A DNA stretch of 64,000 nucleotides from CAWBUW01 sp963792075 (lineage in GTDB: Bacteria > Chloroflexota > Anaerolineae > Anaerolineales > UBA4823). The notes under the pieces were generated by a model. That model was given only the letters and a program-made list of their open reading frames with translations, was not told where the DNA came from and searched no databases. Position numbers and translations under genes: made by a program. Positions 1 through 8,093 of the stretch are shown in pieces (positions within the stretch are counted from its first letter, which is position 1; each line of letters begins with the position of its first letter). Where the stretch lies: NCBI GenBank assembly GCA_963792075.1, contig CAWBUW010000002.1, positions 248,001-312,000 on the forward strand, read 5' to 3'.

Positions 1-1
1 A

Positions 2-433
2 AACCGCATCACACGGCTCGTACCCGGCAAGGTGCAGGGACGCCTGCTTGGCGGAAACCTCAGCCTGGTGTCCCATCTTATCGGAACGCCCTACATGCCC
101 GATCTTTCGGGCGCTATCCTGTTCCTGGAAGACGTTAGTGAAGCGATCTACTCCGTTGACAGAATGCTGACCCAGCTTTGGCTTTCAGGGGACCTGCAAA
201 AAGTGGCCGGGATCGCCTTTGGCAAGTTCTCCGAGCTCCGTTCATCTGAATGGCTCCAGAACCGCCTGCTGGAAGATGTGCTTGCCGAACGTGCCCGCGC
301 GCTGCATATTCCGGCCGTCATGGGGTTGATGATTGGTCACGTCGGCGACCAGACTACCGTCCCGCTTGGCTGTCTTGCCGAGCTGGATGCCAGCACGGGG
401 ACCCTGGCCCTGTTAGAAGAACCTGTCCGCTAA
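2..433 (+). CDS. LD-carboxypeptidase (peptidase S66), C-terminal part
   Basis: Only the last 143 residues are in the window; the frame is open from base 2, so the gene begins upstream. The family cleaves the L,D-peptide bond of murein tetrapeptides during peptidoglycan recycling, or related amide bonds in the MccF branch. Visible family features are the GGNLSL stretch, the acidic-loop segment FLEDVSEAIYSVDRML, the SGDLQKVAGIAFGKF block, and GHVGDQTTVPLG near the end. The histidine of that last motif corresponds to the catalytic histidine of the Ser-Glu-His triad; the serine and glutamate would lie upstream. It converges on the minus-strand sugar operon with about 20 bases between the stops and no clear terminator. 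The family call is firm; the choice between LdcA-type and MccF-type cannot be made from this piece. Confidence 0.85.
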   Translation, partial: NRITRLVPGKVQGRLLGGNLSLVSHLIGTPYMPDLSGAILFLEDVSEAIYSVDRMLTQLWLSGDLQKVAGIAFGKFSELRSSEWLQNRLLEDVLAERARALHIPAVMGLMIGHVGDQTTVPLGCLAELDASTGTLALLEEPVR

Positions 434-453
434 GGTTTGGACAGCCTCGGTTT

Positions 454-1356
454 TCAATGCTGCCAATGTGCAGCCATCATCGCCATTGCAATCGCGCCAA
501 GCCCGCCGGAACGGCTCCCCAGGGCCGGGGGCAGGATGTATTCATCGATTTTATCCAGGATTAAAGGCGACTGGATATAACCGTTGAGTGTTTGCTGTAC
601 CTTACGCCGGACCATTTGATGCAGGCCGGGGTGCTGTGGCACACCACCACCCAGGATAATGCGTTGGGGAGAGTAGGCGTAAATCAGGTTCGCCAGCGCG
701 AAAGCGATGTATTCGGCCTCCAGCTCCCAGGCTGGATGCTCATCCGCCAAGGTCTCGGCGTTTTGCCCCCAGCGTTTTTGCATGGAGTCGCCGGAGGCCA
801 GGCCTTCCAGGCAATCGCCATGAAAAGGACAGCCGCCCCGGAAAGGGTCTTTTTGCCAGTTGTGGGGAATGACAATGTGCCCGGCTTCGGCGTGGACCAA
901 CCCGTGCAGGGGGGCTCCATTGATGAGGATGCCAACGCCAATCCCTGTCCCAATCGTTACGTAAAGGAACGGGTCCAACGAATGGTTCTCGGGTATCCAG
1001 TAATGCTCGCCAAAAGCTGCCGCGTTGACGTCGGTATCGAACGCGACCGGGACATTTAAACCCCGCTGGATTTCCCCGTATAAATCCACCTGCTGCCAGC
1101 CGGGTTTCGGGGTGGATGTAATGTATCCGTATGTGGGTGAGCCAGGGTTCAAATCCACCGGGCCAAAAGATGCAATCCCTATTCCTGCCAGTTCGCCCTT
1201 TCGAGCGTAGGGTGCGAAGAAGTCTAAAGCCTGCCGGATTGTTTCAGCAGAGCTGGTGGTCGGAAAGCGCTTTTCTGCTGCCAGGTCATCGGGGCTGCTT
1301 CCAACCATACAAACAAACTTGGTGCCACCGGCTTCGATGCCTCCAAATAATTTCAT
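454..1356 (-). CDS. ROK-family sugar kinase (fructokinase-like)
   Basis: Predicted cytoplasmic ATP-dependent sugar kinase of 300 residues, the usual ROK length. The N-terminus GGIEAGGTKF is the ATP phosphate-binding motif, and a second glycine-rich motif TIGTGIGVGI follows near residue 135. The zinc-binding segment reads H-x(n)-CPFHGDCLEG, the spacing typical of the YdhR/GmuE fructokinase branch rather than the CxCGxxGCxE of glucokinases. The start codon abuts the stop of the permease gene with no gap, so it is the last gene of the receptor-ATPase-permease-kinase operon. It most likely phosphorylates the imported sugar. That product could be the ligand of the DeoR-type domain in the divergent regulator (inference). 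Fructose or mannose is favoured by the subfamily but not proven. Confidence 0.85.
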   Translation of the reverse strand: MKLFGGIEAGGTKFVCMVGSSPDDLAAEKRFPTTSSAETIRQALDFFAPYARKGELAGIGIASFGPVDLNPGSPTYGYITSTPKPGWQQVDLYGEIQRGLNVPVAFDTDVNAAAFGEHYWIPENHSLDPFLYVTIGTGIGVGILINGAPLHGLVHAEAGHIVIPHNWQKDPFRGGCPFHGDCLEGLASGDSMQKRWGQNAETLADEHPAWELEAEYIAFALANLIYAYSPQRIILGGGVPQHPGLHQMVRRKVQQTLNGYIQSPLILDKIDEYILPPALGSRSGGLGAIAMAMMAAHWQH

Positions 1357-2367
1357 TTATGCTTTGGCCTGGGCGCGGTATGAGCTGATCAACACAGCCA
1401 GGAACATGACAATGGCCCGGACGACGTTCTGGGTAAAGAGATCGAAATTCAGCAGGGTCATCCCATTCGCGATCACGCCGATGAAGATTACGCCCAGCAG
1501 AGTCCCTCGCACCGTACCGCTGCCCCCATTGAAACTGGTGCCGCCGACAATCACCATGCTGATGACGTCCAGTTCCCAGCCTTTGCCAAAGGTGTGCGTT
1601 CCCGACATGACCTGGCCGGAAGTCATAAACCCGGATACGACCGATAAGACTTGCACGACGATGAAGGCGATGATTTTCGTCTTGCCCACGTTGATGCCGC
1701 TCAAGCGCGCTGATTCTGGATTGCCGCCTACTGCATACGTGGCCCGGCCGGTAGTGGTATAGCCCATAATGAACCAAACCACCACGAAGCAAATGATCAA
1801 GACAATGGCCGGGATAGGGATACCGTTCAGCCCTCCAACTCGTCCCCCGCCCAATTGGTTGAACCAGTCAGGGTATTGGTTAGCAATTGGGAACCCTCCG
1901 GAGAGGAGGCCGGCTGCGCCATATAAGGCTCCTAAACTGACTAATGAGACGATGAAGGGGGGCATCGCCGTTTTATGTTGGAAAAAACCCTCCAGCCACC
2001 CAACCACGACTGCCAGCGCAAAACATAGGGTCATCCCAATGATCGCGGCCAGGTTGATGTCAATCCCCCGGGCGGTCAATTCCCGGCAACTGAGCGCAAC
2101 AATGACCCCGGTCAGACCCACAGTCGACCCAATGGAAAGATCGATCAGGTTTGAAATGATGACCATGGTCATACCGAACGCGATCACGCCTTTCAATGAA
2201 TTAGCGCGGAGAATATTCATCCAGTTAGACCAGGTCATAAAGCCCTTGGTGCCAAAGGTGAGGCCAATAATCAGCACAATCAGGAAAACCTCGATGATAT
2301 GGTCAAGCAAAAAAAGGGCAATTTTTTTCCGGTCGAATGTCAGCCTTTTCGTTAGGGTGGTTTCCAT
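1357..2367 (-). CDS. Sugar ABC transporter permease, RbsC type
   Basis: Inner-membrane permease of 336 residues in the ribose/xylose/galactose (CUT2) family. The polytopic pattern is typical: a first hydrophobic segment after a charged N-terminus, a glycine-rich SIGSTVGLTG segment, and the conserved C-terminal region TSGQVMSGTHTFGKGWELDVISMVIVGGTSFNGGSGT (split here only for recognition as the CUT2 permease signature) ending in GVIANGMTLLN. It forms the channel with the ATPase encoded just upstream; one base separates the ATPase stop from this start. A ribosome site (GGGAGA) precedes the start. It probably works with the lipoprotein receptor two genes upstream. The substrate is a sugar monomer of unknown identity. 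Confidence 0.9.
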   Translation of the reverse strand: METTLTKRLTFDRKKIALFLLDHIIEVFLIVLIIGLTFGTKGFMTWSNWMNILRANSLKGVIAFGMTMVIISNLIDLSIGSTVGLTGVIVALSCRELTARGIDINLAAIIGMTLCFALAVVVGWLEGFFQHKTAMPPFIVSLVSLGALYGAAGLLSGGFPIANQYPDWFNQLGGGRVGGLNGIPIPAIVLIICFVVVWFIMGYTTTGRATYAVGGNPESARLSGINVGKTKIIAFIVVQVLSVVSGFMTSGQVMSGTHTFGKGWELDVISMVIVGGTSFNGGSGTVRGTLLGVIFIGVIANGMTLLNFDLFTQNVVRAIVMFLAVLISSYRAQAKA

Positions 2368-2368
2368 A

Positions 2369-3859
2369 TTATTTCTCTCCCGTCATACAAAGTTCGTAAA
2401 GCTCGGCAATGCTCAGATCGTCTGGTTTTACTTCAGCAACAATCTTTCCTAAGCGCATGATCAAGATTCGATGGCAGACTTCCAATAATTCTTCCAACTC
2501 AGTAGAAACAAAAATGGTCGAGACTCCTTTGCGAGCCTGGTCCCACATAATTTCAAAAATTTGTTGTTTCGCGCTCACATCGACCCCACGCGACGGCTCA
2601 TCATAGAGCATGATCTTGGGGCTGGTATTCAACCAGTTTCCAACGACAACTTTTTGCTGGTTGCCGCCTGACAAGGAGCTGCCAGGGGCGTCGAGACTGC
2701 TGAGTGCGATGTCCAATTCTTTTACTTGCTTTTTGGCAAAGGCATTGCGCATGTTTTTATTTTCGAGCCACCCGTTCGCCGTGATATTCATACTGGCATA
2801 GCAAAGGTTATCTCGAATGGTATGGATCAAGATCAGCCCCTGGGTCTTGCGGTTTTCCGGAGTCAACCCGACCCCAGCCTTGACCATTTTGATGGGATTC
2901 GCAGCCGGGTAAGCTTTCCCTTCGATGATGACTTCTCCTTTGTCAACCGGGTCCGCGCCAAAAATTCCCCGTAGCAGCTCTGTCCGCCCTGATCCAAGCA
3001 TGCCAGCAATCCCCAGGACTTCGCCACGGTATAGTTTGAAGCTGACGTCCTGGTACCAACCTTCCCGGCTTATCCCTTTGACTTCCAAGATCTCTTCATC
3101 GCGGACCTGGAGGTCTCCCGGCCGGCTTTGAACTTTTACGTCCCCAAACATCATGCCGATAATATCCTTGTGCTCGACCTCGCTCATCTCAACGGTCCCG
3201 ATCAATTTCCCATCGCGCAATACGGTGACGGTATCGGCTATTTGCGGGATTTCCTGTAATTTGTGAGAAATGTAGATGACGACCACTCCCTGTTCCTTGA
3301 GCGCACGGATGGCTTCAAACAGGTTCTGCACTTCATTTTGAGCCAGGGCAGAGGTTGGCTCATCCAGCATGATTACCTTGGGTTTAAAGCTGAGGGCCTT
3401 TGTGATCTCAACGACCTGCCATTGCCACATGCTTAAACGAGACAATTGTTCGCGCGGGTCGATGTCCACTTTCATCATTTTCAACAGTTCACCTGAAAGT
3501 TGATAGGTTTTCTTCCAATCGATGGCGCCGTTCTTTTTTGGCAAACGGCCTAAAAATATATTTTCCGCAACGGTTAATCCGGGAACGAGGCTCATTTCCT
3601 GGTATACCGTGACGATCCCTTTTTCATAAGCATCTGAAGTGGCGTTGAAATGGAGCTTCTCATCGTTCAGGTAAAAATCTCCCTCAGTTGGCTTGGTCGC
3701 GCCGGCAAATATTTTGACGAGGGTGGACTTCCCGGAGCCATTCTTACCCACCAAAGCATGTACGCGACCGCCGTCAAATGAAACCGTGATCCTATCCAGC
3801 GCCCGGGTACCGGGGTAATCTTTGGTGATGTTTTCTGTTCGTATATTGAGAGCGCCCAT
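2369..3859 (-). CDS. Sugar ABC transporter ATPase, RbsA/MglA type
   Basis: Cytoplasmic ATPase of 496 residues with two fused nucleotide-binding halves, as in the CUT2 family. The first half has an intact Walker A (GKNGSGKST), an atypical signature region (LSMWQWQVVEI) and Walker B with DEPTSAL. The second half has the usual degenerate Walker A (GSGRTE), the canonical LSGGNQQK signature and a DEPSRGVDV Walker B. It energises the permease encoded immediately downstream. A good ribosome site (GAGGTGAT) supports the ATG start at 3859. It is separated from the receptor gene by about 180 bases containing two stem-loops, an arrangement that often lowers ATPase and permease expression relative to the receptor. 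Confidence 0.92.
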   Translation of the reverse strand: MGALNIRTENITKDYPGTRALDRITVSFDGGRVHALVGKNGSGKSTLVKIFAGATKPTEGDFYLNDEKLHFNATSDAYEKGIVTVYQEMSLVPGLTVAENIFLGRLPKKNGAIDWKKTYQLSGELLKMMKVDIDPREQLSRLSMWQWQVVEITKALSFKPKVIMLDEPTSALAQNEVQNLFEAIRALKEQGVVVIYISHKLQEIPQIADTVTVLRDGKLIGTVEMSEVEHKDIIGMMFGDVKVQSRPGDLQVRDEEILEVKGISREGWYQDVSFKLYRGEVLGIAGMLGSGRTELLRGIFGADPVDKGEVIIEGKAYPAANPIKMVKAGVGLTPENRKTQGLILIHTIRDNLCYASMNITANGWLENKNMRNAFAKKQVKELDIALSSLDAPGSSLSGGNQQKVVVGNWLNTSPKIMLYDEPSRGVDVSAKQQIFEIMWDQARKGVSTIFVSTELEELLEVCHRILIMRLGKIVAEVKPDDLSIAELYELCMTGEK

Positions 3860-3897
3860 ATAATCACCTCAAATAGCTATTTATGTGAATTCTTTAC

Positions 3898-3938
3898 GGG
3901 GGTTGTTTTGGGCGGCTTCGCCGCCCAAAACAACCCCC
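3898..3938. repeat. Long palindrome, GGGGTTGTTTTGGGCGGC stem
   Basis: A perfect inverted repeat with 19-bp arms and a three-base loop (TTC) sits between the sugar receptor and ATPase genes. The same stem sequence recurs at 42676-42714 with loop GAA, so the two are copies in opposite orientation. The bases just to the right (CCCGAACTGACGTT) also recur beside the palindrome at 24552-24658, which suggests one dispersed family. It could act as an intercistronic RNA hairpin that protects the receptor mRNA. Confidence 0.8.
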
Positions 3939-3970
3939 AACCCCTTATCCCGAACTGACGTTGTTAATGA

Positions 3971-4006
3971 GGGACAGGGATTTTTCCTGCGAAGTATCCC
4001 TGTCCC
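3971..4006 (-). terminator. Stem-loop after the sugar receptor gene
   Basis: An 11-bp perfect stem (GGGACAGGGAT with its complement) and a 14-base loop lie 35 bases past the repaired receptor stop codon. No long U tract follows on the minus strand, so partial termination or 3' end protection of the receptor message is more likely than full termination. Confidence 0.6.
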
Positions 4007-4040
4007 TTTGTCTCTACATTACACTATTTTACAGTGAAAA

Positions 4041-5997
4041 TTACTTTAGGCCATTCGCTGTGCGCCACTTTTTCACTGCATCCAGGTCGGATACGCCGAG
4101 GTACATACCTGGAACGACAACGATCTTGCCCGCATCCGGGTTGGGTTTGCCCAGGAGGGTCAAAGCCAGCGATTCCACCGCTTTGTAACCCTGGGCATAC
4201 GGATCCTGGGCTACCACGCCGAGCAGGATATTGTCGCCGCTCAAGCATCATGCTGGTCTGCTGGTCTCCGCCATCGTAGCCGAAGACGAACACCTTGCCC
4301 TGCAACCCGGCCTGTTTGACTGCCATGGCCGCGCCGATGGTGCTGCCATCGTTGCAGGCGAAGATGACGTTGATCTCAGGATGGGCAGTGAGCATGTCGC
4401 TGACTTTCGCTACGGCATCGTCCTGGATGTGGGAGCTGACCGCAGCTACCTTGTTGTACTTCACGCCAGCTTCGTCCAGGCCGGCGTAAAAACCACCCCA
4501 GCGAGCCTGTGACTGTTCCTTGATCTGGTCGTCGAAATCGACCTGGGCCACGTTGACGTCACCGGTGACATTCGCTTTGATGAAAGCGGCGGCGTTGGTG
4601 CCCACGATCTTGCCGTTGGTGGCGTCGTCTGAAGTGTACCCGCCTGCCAGGAAGGAAGTGTCGCCCTTTAGATTCATGTTGGTGATGGCGACTTTGATGC
4701 CCTTGGAGTTGGCTTCTTTCAGGTTGACGATGGAAGCATCCTGGCTCAACGGGGCAATGGCGATGCCCGAAACACCCTGCGAGATGTAGGTCTGGATCAG
4801 CTCGGTCTCTTTGGACTGGTCATTGTTGGTGTTGGCGGTCAGTACCTTGATCCCGTACTTGGCGCCTGCGTCGGTGTAGCCCTGGACCATGCTCTTCATG
4901 AACTGGTCGTCCTGGAACACCACACCTGCGACCGTGAGCTCTGCGCTGGCAGCAGGAGCTGCCGGGGCGGTGATCTCCGTCAATCCGTTGGATTTACGCC
5001 AGGCATTGACGCCAGCCGGATCGGTGGCGCTAAGATACATACCTGGAACGACAACGACCTTGCCCGCATCCGGGTTGGGTTTGCCCAGGAGGGTCAAAGC
5101 CAGCGATTCCACAGCTTTGTAACCCTGGGTATACGGGTCCTGGGCTACCACGCCGAGCAGGATATTGTCGCCGCTCAGCATCATGCCGGTCTGCTGGTCT
5201 CCGCCATCGTAGCCGAAGACGAACACCTTGCCCTGCAACCCGGCCTGTTTGACTGCCATGGCCGCGCCGATGGTGCTGCCATCGTTGCAGGCGAAGATGA
5301 CGTTGATCTCAGGATGGGCAGTGAGCATGTCGCTGACTTTCGCTACGGCATCGTCCTGGATGTGGGAGCTGACCGCAGCTACCTTGTTGTACTTCACGCC
5401 AGCTTCGTCCAGGCCGGCGTAAAAACCACCCCAGCGAGCCTGTGACTGTTCCTTGATCTGGTCGTCGAAATCGACCTGGGCCACGTTGACGTCACCGGTG
5501 ACATTCGCTTTGATGAAAGCGGCGGCGTTGGTGCCCACGATCTTGCCGTTGGTGGCGTCGTCTGAAGTGTACCCGCCTGCCAGGAAGGAAGTGTCGCCCT
5601 TTAGATTCATGTTGGTGATGGCGACTTTGATGCCCTTGGAGTTGGCTTCTTTCAGGTTGACGATGGAAGCATCCTGGCTCAACGGGGCAATGGCGATGCC
5701 CGAAACACCCTGCGAGATGTAGGTCTGGATCAGCTCGGTCTCTTTGGACTGGTCATTGTTGGTGTTGGCGGTCAGTACCTTGATCCCGTACTTGGCGCCT
5801 GCGTCGGTGTAGCCCTGGACCATGCTCTTCATGAACTGGTCGTCCTGGAACACCACACCTGCGATCGTGAGCTCTGCGCTGGCAGCAGGAGCTGCCGGGG
5901 CGGTGGTAGTTGCAGCCGGGGTGCTGCTGCAGGAGCTTAGCAAGATGGCGAGAATCGTCACCAGGCTAAGCATAAAAAGAAAGCGCTTACTGTTCAT
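4041..5997 (-). CDS. Tandem sugar-binding lipoprotein (two RbsB-type domains), frameshifted near its end
   Basis: Periplasmic-binding-protein receptor of the CUT2 importer. Residues 1-23 are a lipoprotein signal (LLSSC lipobox, Cys23), followed by an Ala/Pro/Thr linker. Domain 1 spans about residues 41-340. The same linker (TAPAAPAAS) and a second, nearly identical domain follow from about residue 352, without a second signal peptide. At 4241-4243 the second copy has one extra A compared with the first (CTCAAG versus CTCAG), which shifts the frame. As read, translation ends at 4024 in unrelated residues; removing the base restores a normal C-terminus ending WRTANGLK at 4041 (651 residues). 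The two domains differ in their last ~20 residues, so they are not an exact duplication. A good Shine-Dalgarno (AAGGAG) supports the start. The fusion could be a true double-headed receptor, or an assembly artefact over two adjacent genes. Confidence 0.8.
4255..4972. repeat. Direct repeat, receptor domain copy 2
   Basis: About 718 bases match 5188-5905 with a single difference seen by eye (position 4932 versus 5865); the offset is 933 bases, exactly 311 codons. The match fades sharply toward the 3' end of the gene (below 4255), where several substitutions and the extra A appear. Confidence 0.9.
5188..5905. repeat. Direct repeat, receptor domain copy 1
   Basis: Partner of 4255-4972. This copy is joined to the signal peptide and has an uninterrupted frame through its C-terminal tail (AWRKSNGLTEI) into the linker of copy 2. 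Confidence 0.9.
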
Positions 5998-6077
5998 TTG
6001 TCTTCTCCTTGTCGAATTGAATTGGGTTGGTTGATACAGGAAATTGCCTGATGCAGATAGAACAAATACCCACCAAA

Positions 6078-6095
6078 ATGTTCGATGACGATAAT
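6078..6095. promoter_or_regulatory. Candidate DeoR/GlpR-type operator at the sugar operon start
   Basis: ATGTTCGATGACGATAAT lies just downstream of the receptor-operon -10 box and resembles the E. coli GlpR operator (ATGTTCGATAACGAACAT, from memory). The core TGTTCG recurs at 6140-6145 and at 6181-6186, the latter between the -35 and -10 of the divergent regulator promoter. Three copies in the shared regulatory gap next to a DeoR-type gene suggest repression of both promoters. Confidence 0.55.
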
Positions 6096-6102
6096 ATTTT
6101 TG

Positions 6103-6131
6103 ATAATATCACATAGAATAACAAGAGTCAA
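6103..6131 (-). promoter_or_regulatory. Sigma-70-type promoter of the sugar receptor operon
   Basis: On the minus strand TTGACT (6126-6131) and TATTAT (6103-6108) are separated by 17 bases. The expected start point falls on or beside the candidate operator at 6078-6095, leaving a leader of about 100 bases before the receptor start at 5997. Confidence 0.7.
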
Positions 6132-6164
6132 GTTAAAATTGTTCGAGTTTTCCAAAGAAAATGA

Positions 6165-6193
6165 TTGACTTATAACATTTTGTTCGTTATAAT
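6165..6193 (+). promoter_or_regulatory. Sigma-70-type promoter of the DeoR-PBP regulator
   Basis: TTGACT (6165-6170), a 17-base spacer and a perfect TATAAT (6188-6193). A TGTTCG operator-like core lies at 6181-6186 inside the spacer, which fits autorepression. The resulting leader is about 140 bases long, with nothing obvious in it apart from a possible AAGGT ribosome site before the GTG start at 6343. Confidence 0.75.
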
Positions 6194-6342
6194 GAGGAAA
6201 GATAACATCTTACGTGGCGACGGTGTCAGATGTCCGGGGCAAGTGAAACCACGCCCGCGTGGCTGGATTTAGGCCATGCCAAAATCCGGAAACTGCGCTG
6301 GCTGTGCGCGCCGAATAGGATAAAATAGCTGAAAGGTAAACT

Positions 6343-8064
6343 GTGAAAACAAATCTCAGACTTGAACGTATCGTTTCTCTTATCGATGAAAGCGGTTTTC
6401 TTTCGGTAACTGAATTGAGCCGCCTGTGCGGTGTCTCGGAAATGACCATCCGCCGCGACCTGGAACACCTGGATGCCCAGAGACGGATCCAACGCACGTA
6501 TGGCGGAGCTGTGCCATTCCGAAATGAACCCCTTGTTAGCGCTGAAACCGGCGCGCTTGGTTTGGCGCCAGGGGAAGATGTTCTACAGGTGGATCAGGTG
6601 GATGTACTGATTGCCACCTCGGTGAACCCGTATTACGACAGCCTGTTAATTGATCGGGCATCTAAAAAAGGCATTCCGATCATTGCTGAGTCAATTGAAA
6701 TGCCCAACCGGCGCGCGATTGTTGCCGTTGACAATTACCAGGCCAGTTTTGACCTGGGTTGTTGGGCGGGGACCTATTTTCAACAACAAAACCTTGGACA
6801 AATCAACCTGCTTGATTTGACTTTTCACCAACCCAACACTCAACTGCGCAGCCGCGGTTTTGCGGAGGGCCTGCATAAAACCAACCCCACTTATACGACC
6901 GTTCTTTCGATCAATTCTCAATCGCGTTATGCTACAGCTTACCAATTGGCGCGCGATGCCTTGACTGTTTATCCGCACATAAACTTGATTTTTGCCATCA
7001 ATGACATTACAGCCTGGGGCGCCATCAATGCCTGTCGCGACTTGAACCTGGATCCAACTCAAATGACGATTGTCACCTTTGGTCTGGAAGGCGAAACCCT
7101 CAAGAACGAGCTGGTGACGCCGGGCAGCTTCTGCAAAGCCGGCCTGGCAATGTTCCCGGAAATTGTCAGCCTGACCTGTATCGAAGCAGCCATCGCCGCT
7201 TTCGACAACCAGGCCCAACCTAAGAATTACACCACCCCGCATATTGTCCTGACCGCTGCCAGCCTGCCGGATTATTACCTCCGGACTGAGGCCGGCTGGG
7301 AACTTAACTGGGGGAAGGTGCGCCAGCGCTTGAAAATCCCCATTCAAATTGAACGTGAAAAACTCCAGTCTGTGACCAGCCTGCCCAGGCAAATTGGCTT
7401 GATTGTGCCGTTCATCGAGCATGAATGGTACAAGAACCTGACGGTCTCGTTGAAGAGATATGCCGAACAGTATGGAATAGGATTGCAAGTCATCGATGCA
7501 GACCAAAACATGCGCGATGAAATTGAGCTGCGCCGCCGGAAGATCGCTGCCAAAGCTGCGGCGCTGGTCGAGCCAGGTGAGGTCGTCCTCGTGGATGGCG
7601 GCCCGATTGCTCTATACCTGGCGGAGGAGTTGAAGCAGAAAAAAGAGATTACGGTGATCACCAACTCCGTAGTCGTATTTGATGCTTTGAATCGCACCCC
7701 GGGCATCCTTCTGATTTCCACCGGTGGCACCGTACGTTACAGCACGCAGATGTTGGTCGGCCCTACGGCCGAGGGCGCGCTGAAAGAATTGCGCGCGGAT
7801 AAGCTTTTCCTGATGGTCAGTGGGATCACGCTGGACTTCGGATTGTCGCATCAAATAATTTCTGAGGTCACGATCAAACAGGCGATGATCCGTTCGGCGC
7901 GCGAGGTGATTGTGCTGGCTGACCACACTGTTTTTGGAGCGGAAGTAGGCGTCCAGGTTGCGCCGCTTTCTACGGTGCACAAGCTGATCACCGATGACGC
8001 CTTACCGCCCAGCACGCGTTTGGATATATTGAAAACAGGAAGTATCCAAATCGTGCTTGCGTAA
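6343..8064 (+). CDS. Chimeric transcription regulator: DeoR HTH, PBP-like insert, DeoR sensor domain
   Basis: 573 residues, about twice the usual DeoR length. Residues 1-57 are a DeoR helix-turn-helix (SVTELSRLCGVSEMTIRRDL, then RTYGGAV). Residues 395-573 are a DeoR sugar-phosphate sensor (KIAAKAAALV, VVLVDGG, ITVITNS, TGGTVR, ADHTVFG). Between them is a periplasmic-binding-protein-like segment related to RbsB. From residue 85 it reads like the part that normally follows the first beta-alpha-beta unit (VDVLIATSVNP, GIPIIAES, FAINDITAWGAINA, IVTFGLEG). The missing first unit seems to appear at 348-388 (QIGLIVPFIEHEWYKNL, IGLQVIDADQN). This suggests a circularly permuted PBP inserted into a DeoR protein. 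It diverges from the sugar operon, so free sugar and the kinase product are plausible ligands. GTG start with AAGGT upstream. Confidence 0.8.
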   Translation: MKTNLRLERIVSLIDESGFLSVTELSRLCGVSEMTIRRDLEHLDAQRRIQRTYGGAVPFRNEPLVSAETGALGLAPGEDVLQVDQVDVLIATSVNPYYDSLLIDRASKKGIPIIAESIEMPNRRAIVAVDNYQASFDLGCWAGTYFQQQNLGQINLLDLTFHQPNTQLRSRGFAEGLHKTNPTYTTVLSINSQSRYATAYQLARDALTVYPHINLIFAINDITAWGAINACRDLNLDPTQMTIVTFGLEGETLKNELVTPGSFCKAGLAMFPEIVSLTCIEAAIAAFDNQAQPKNYTTPHIVLTAASLPDYYLRTEAGWELNWGKVRQRLKIPIQIEREKLQSVTSLPRQIGLIVPFIEHEWYKNLTVSLKRYAEQYGIGLQVIDADQNMRDEIELRRRKIAAKAAALVEPGEVVLVDGGPIALYLAEELKQKKEITVITNSVVVFDALNRTPGILLISTGGTVRYSTQMLVGPTAEGALKELRADKLFLMVSGITLDFGLSHQIISEVTIKQAMIRSAREVIVLADHTVFGAEVGVQVAPLSTVHKLITDDALPPSTRLDILKTGSIQIVLA

Positions 8065-8093
8065 CCAGGCGCGATGAGTATCTCATTCCTGCG

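Noticed and set aside
3911..3925. UUCG tetraloop in the 3898 palindrome
   Set aside because: The base after UUCG is C, so the tetraloop would not be closed; pairing continues to a TTC triloop instead.
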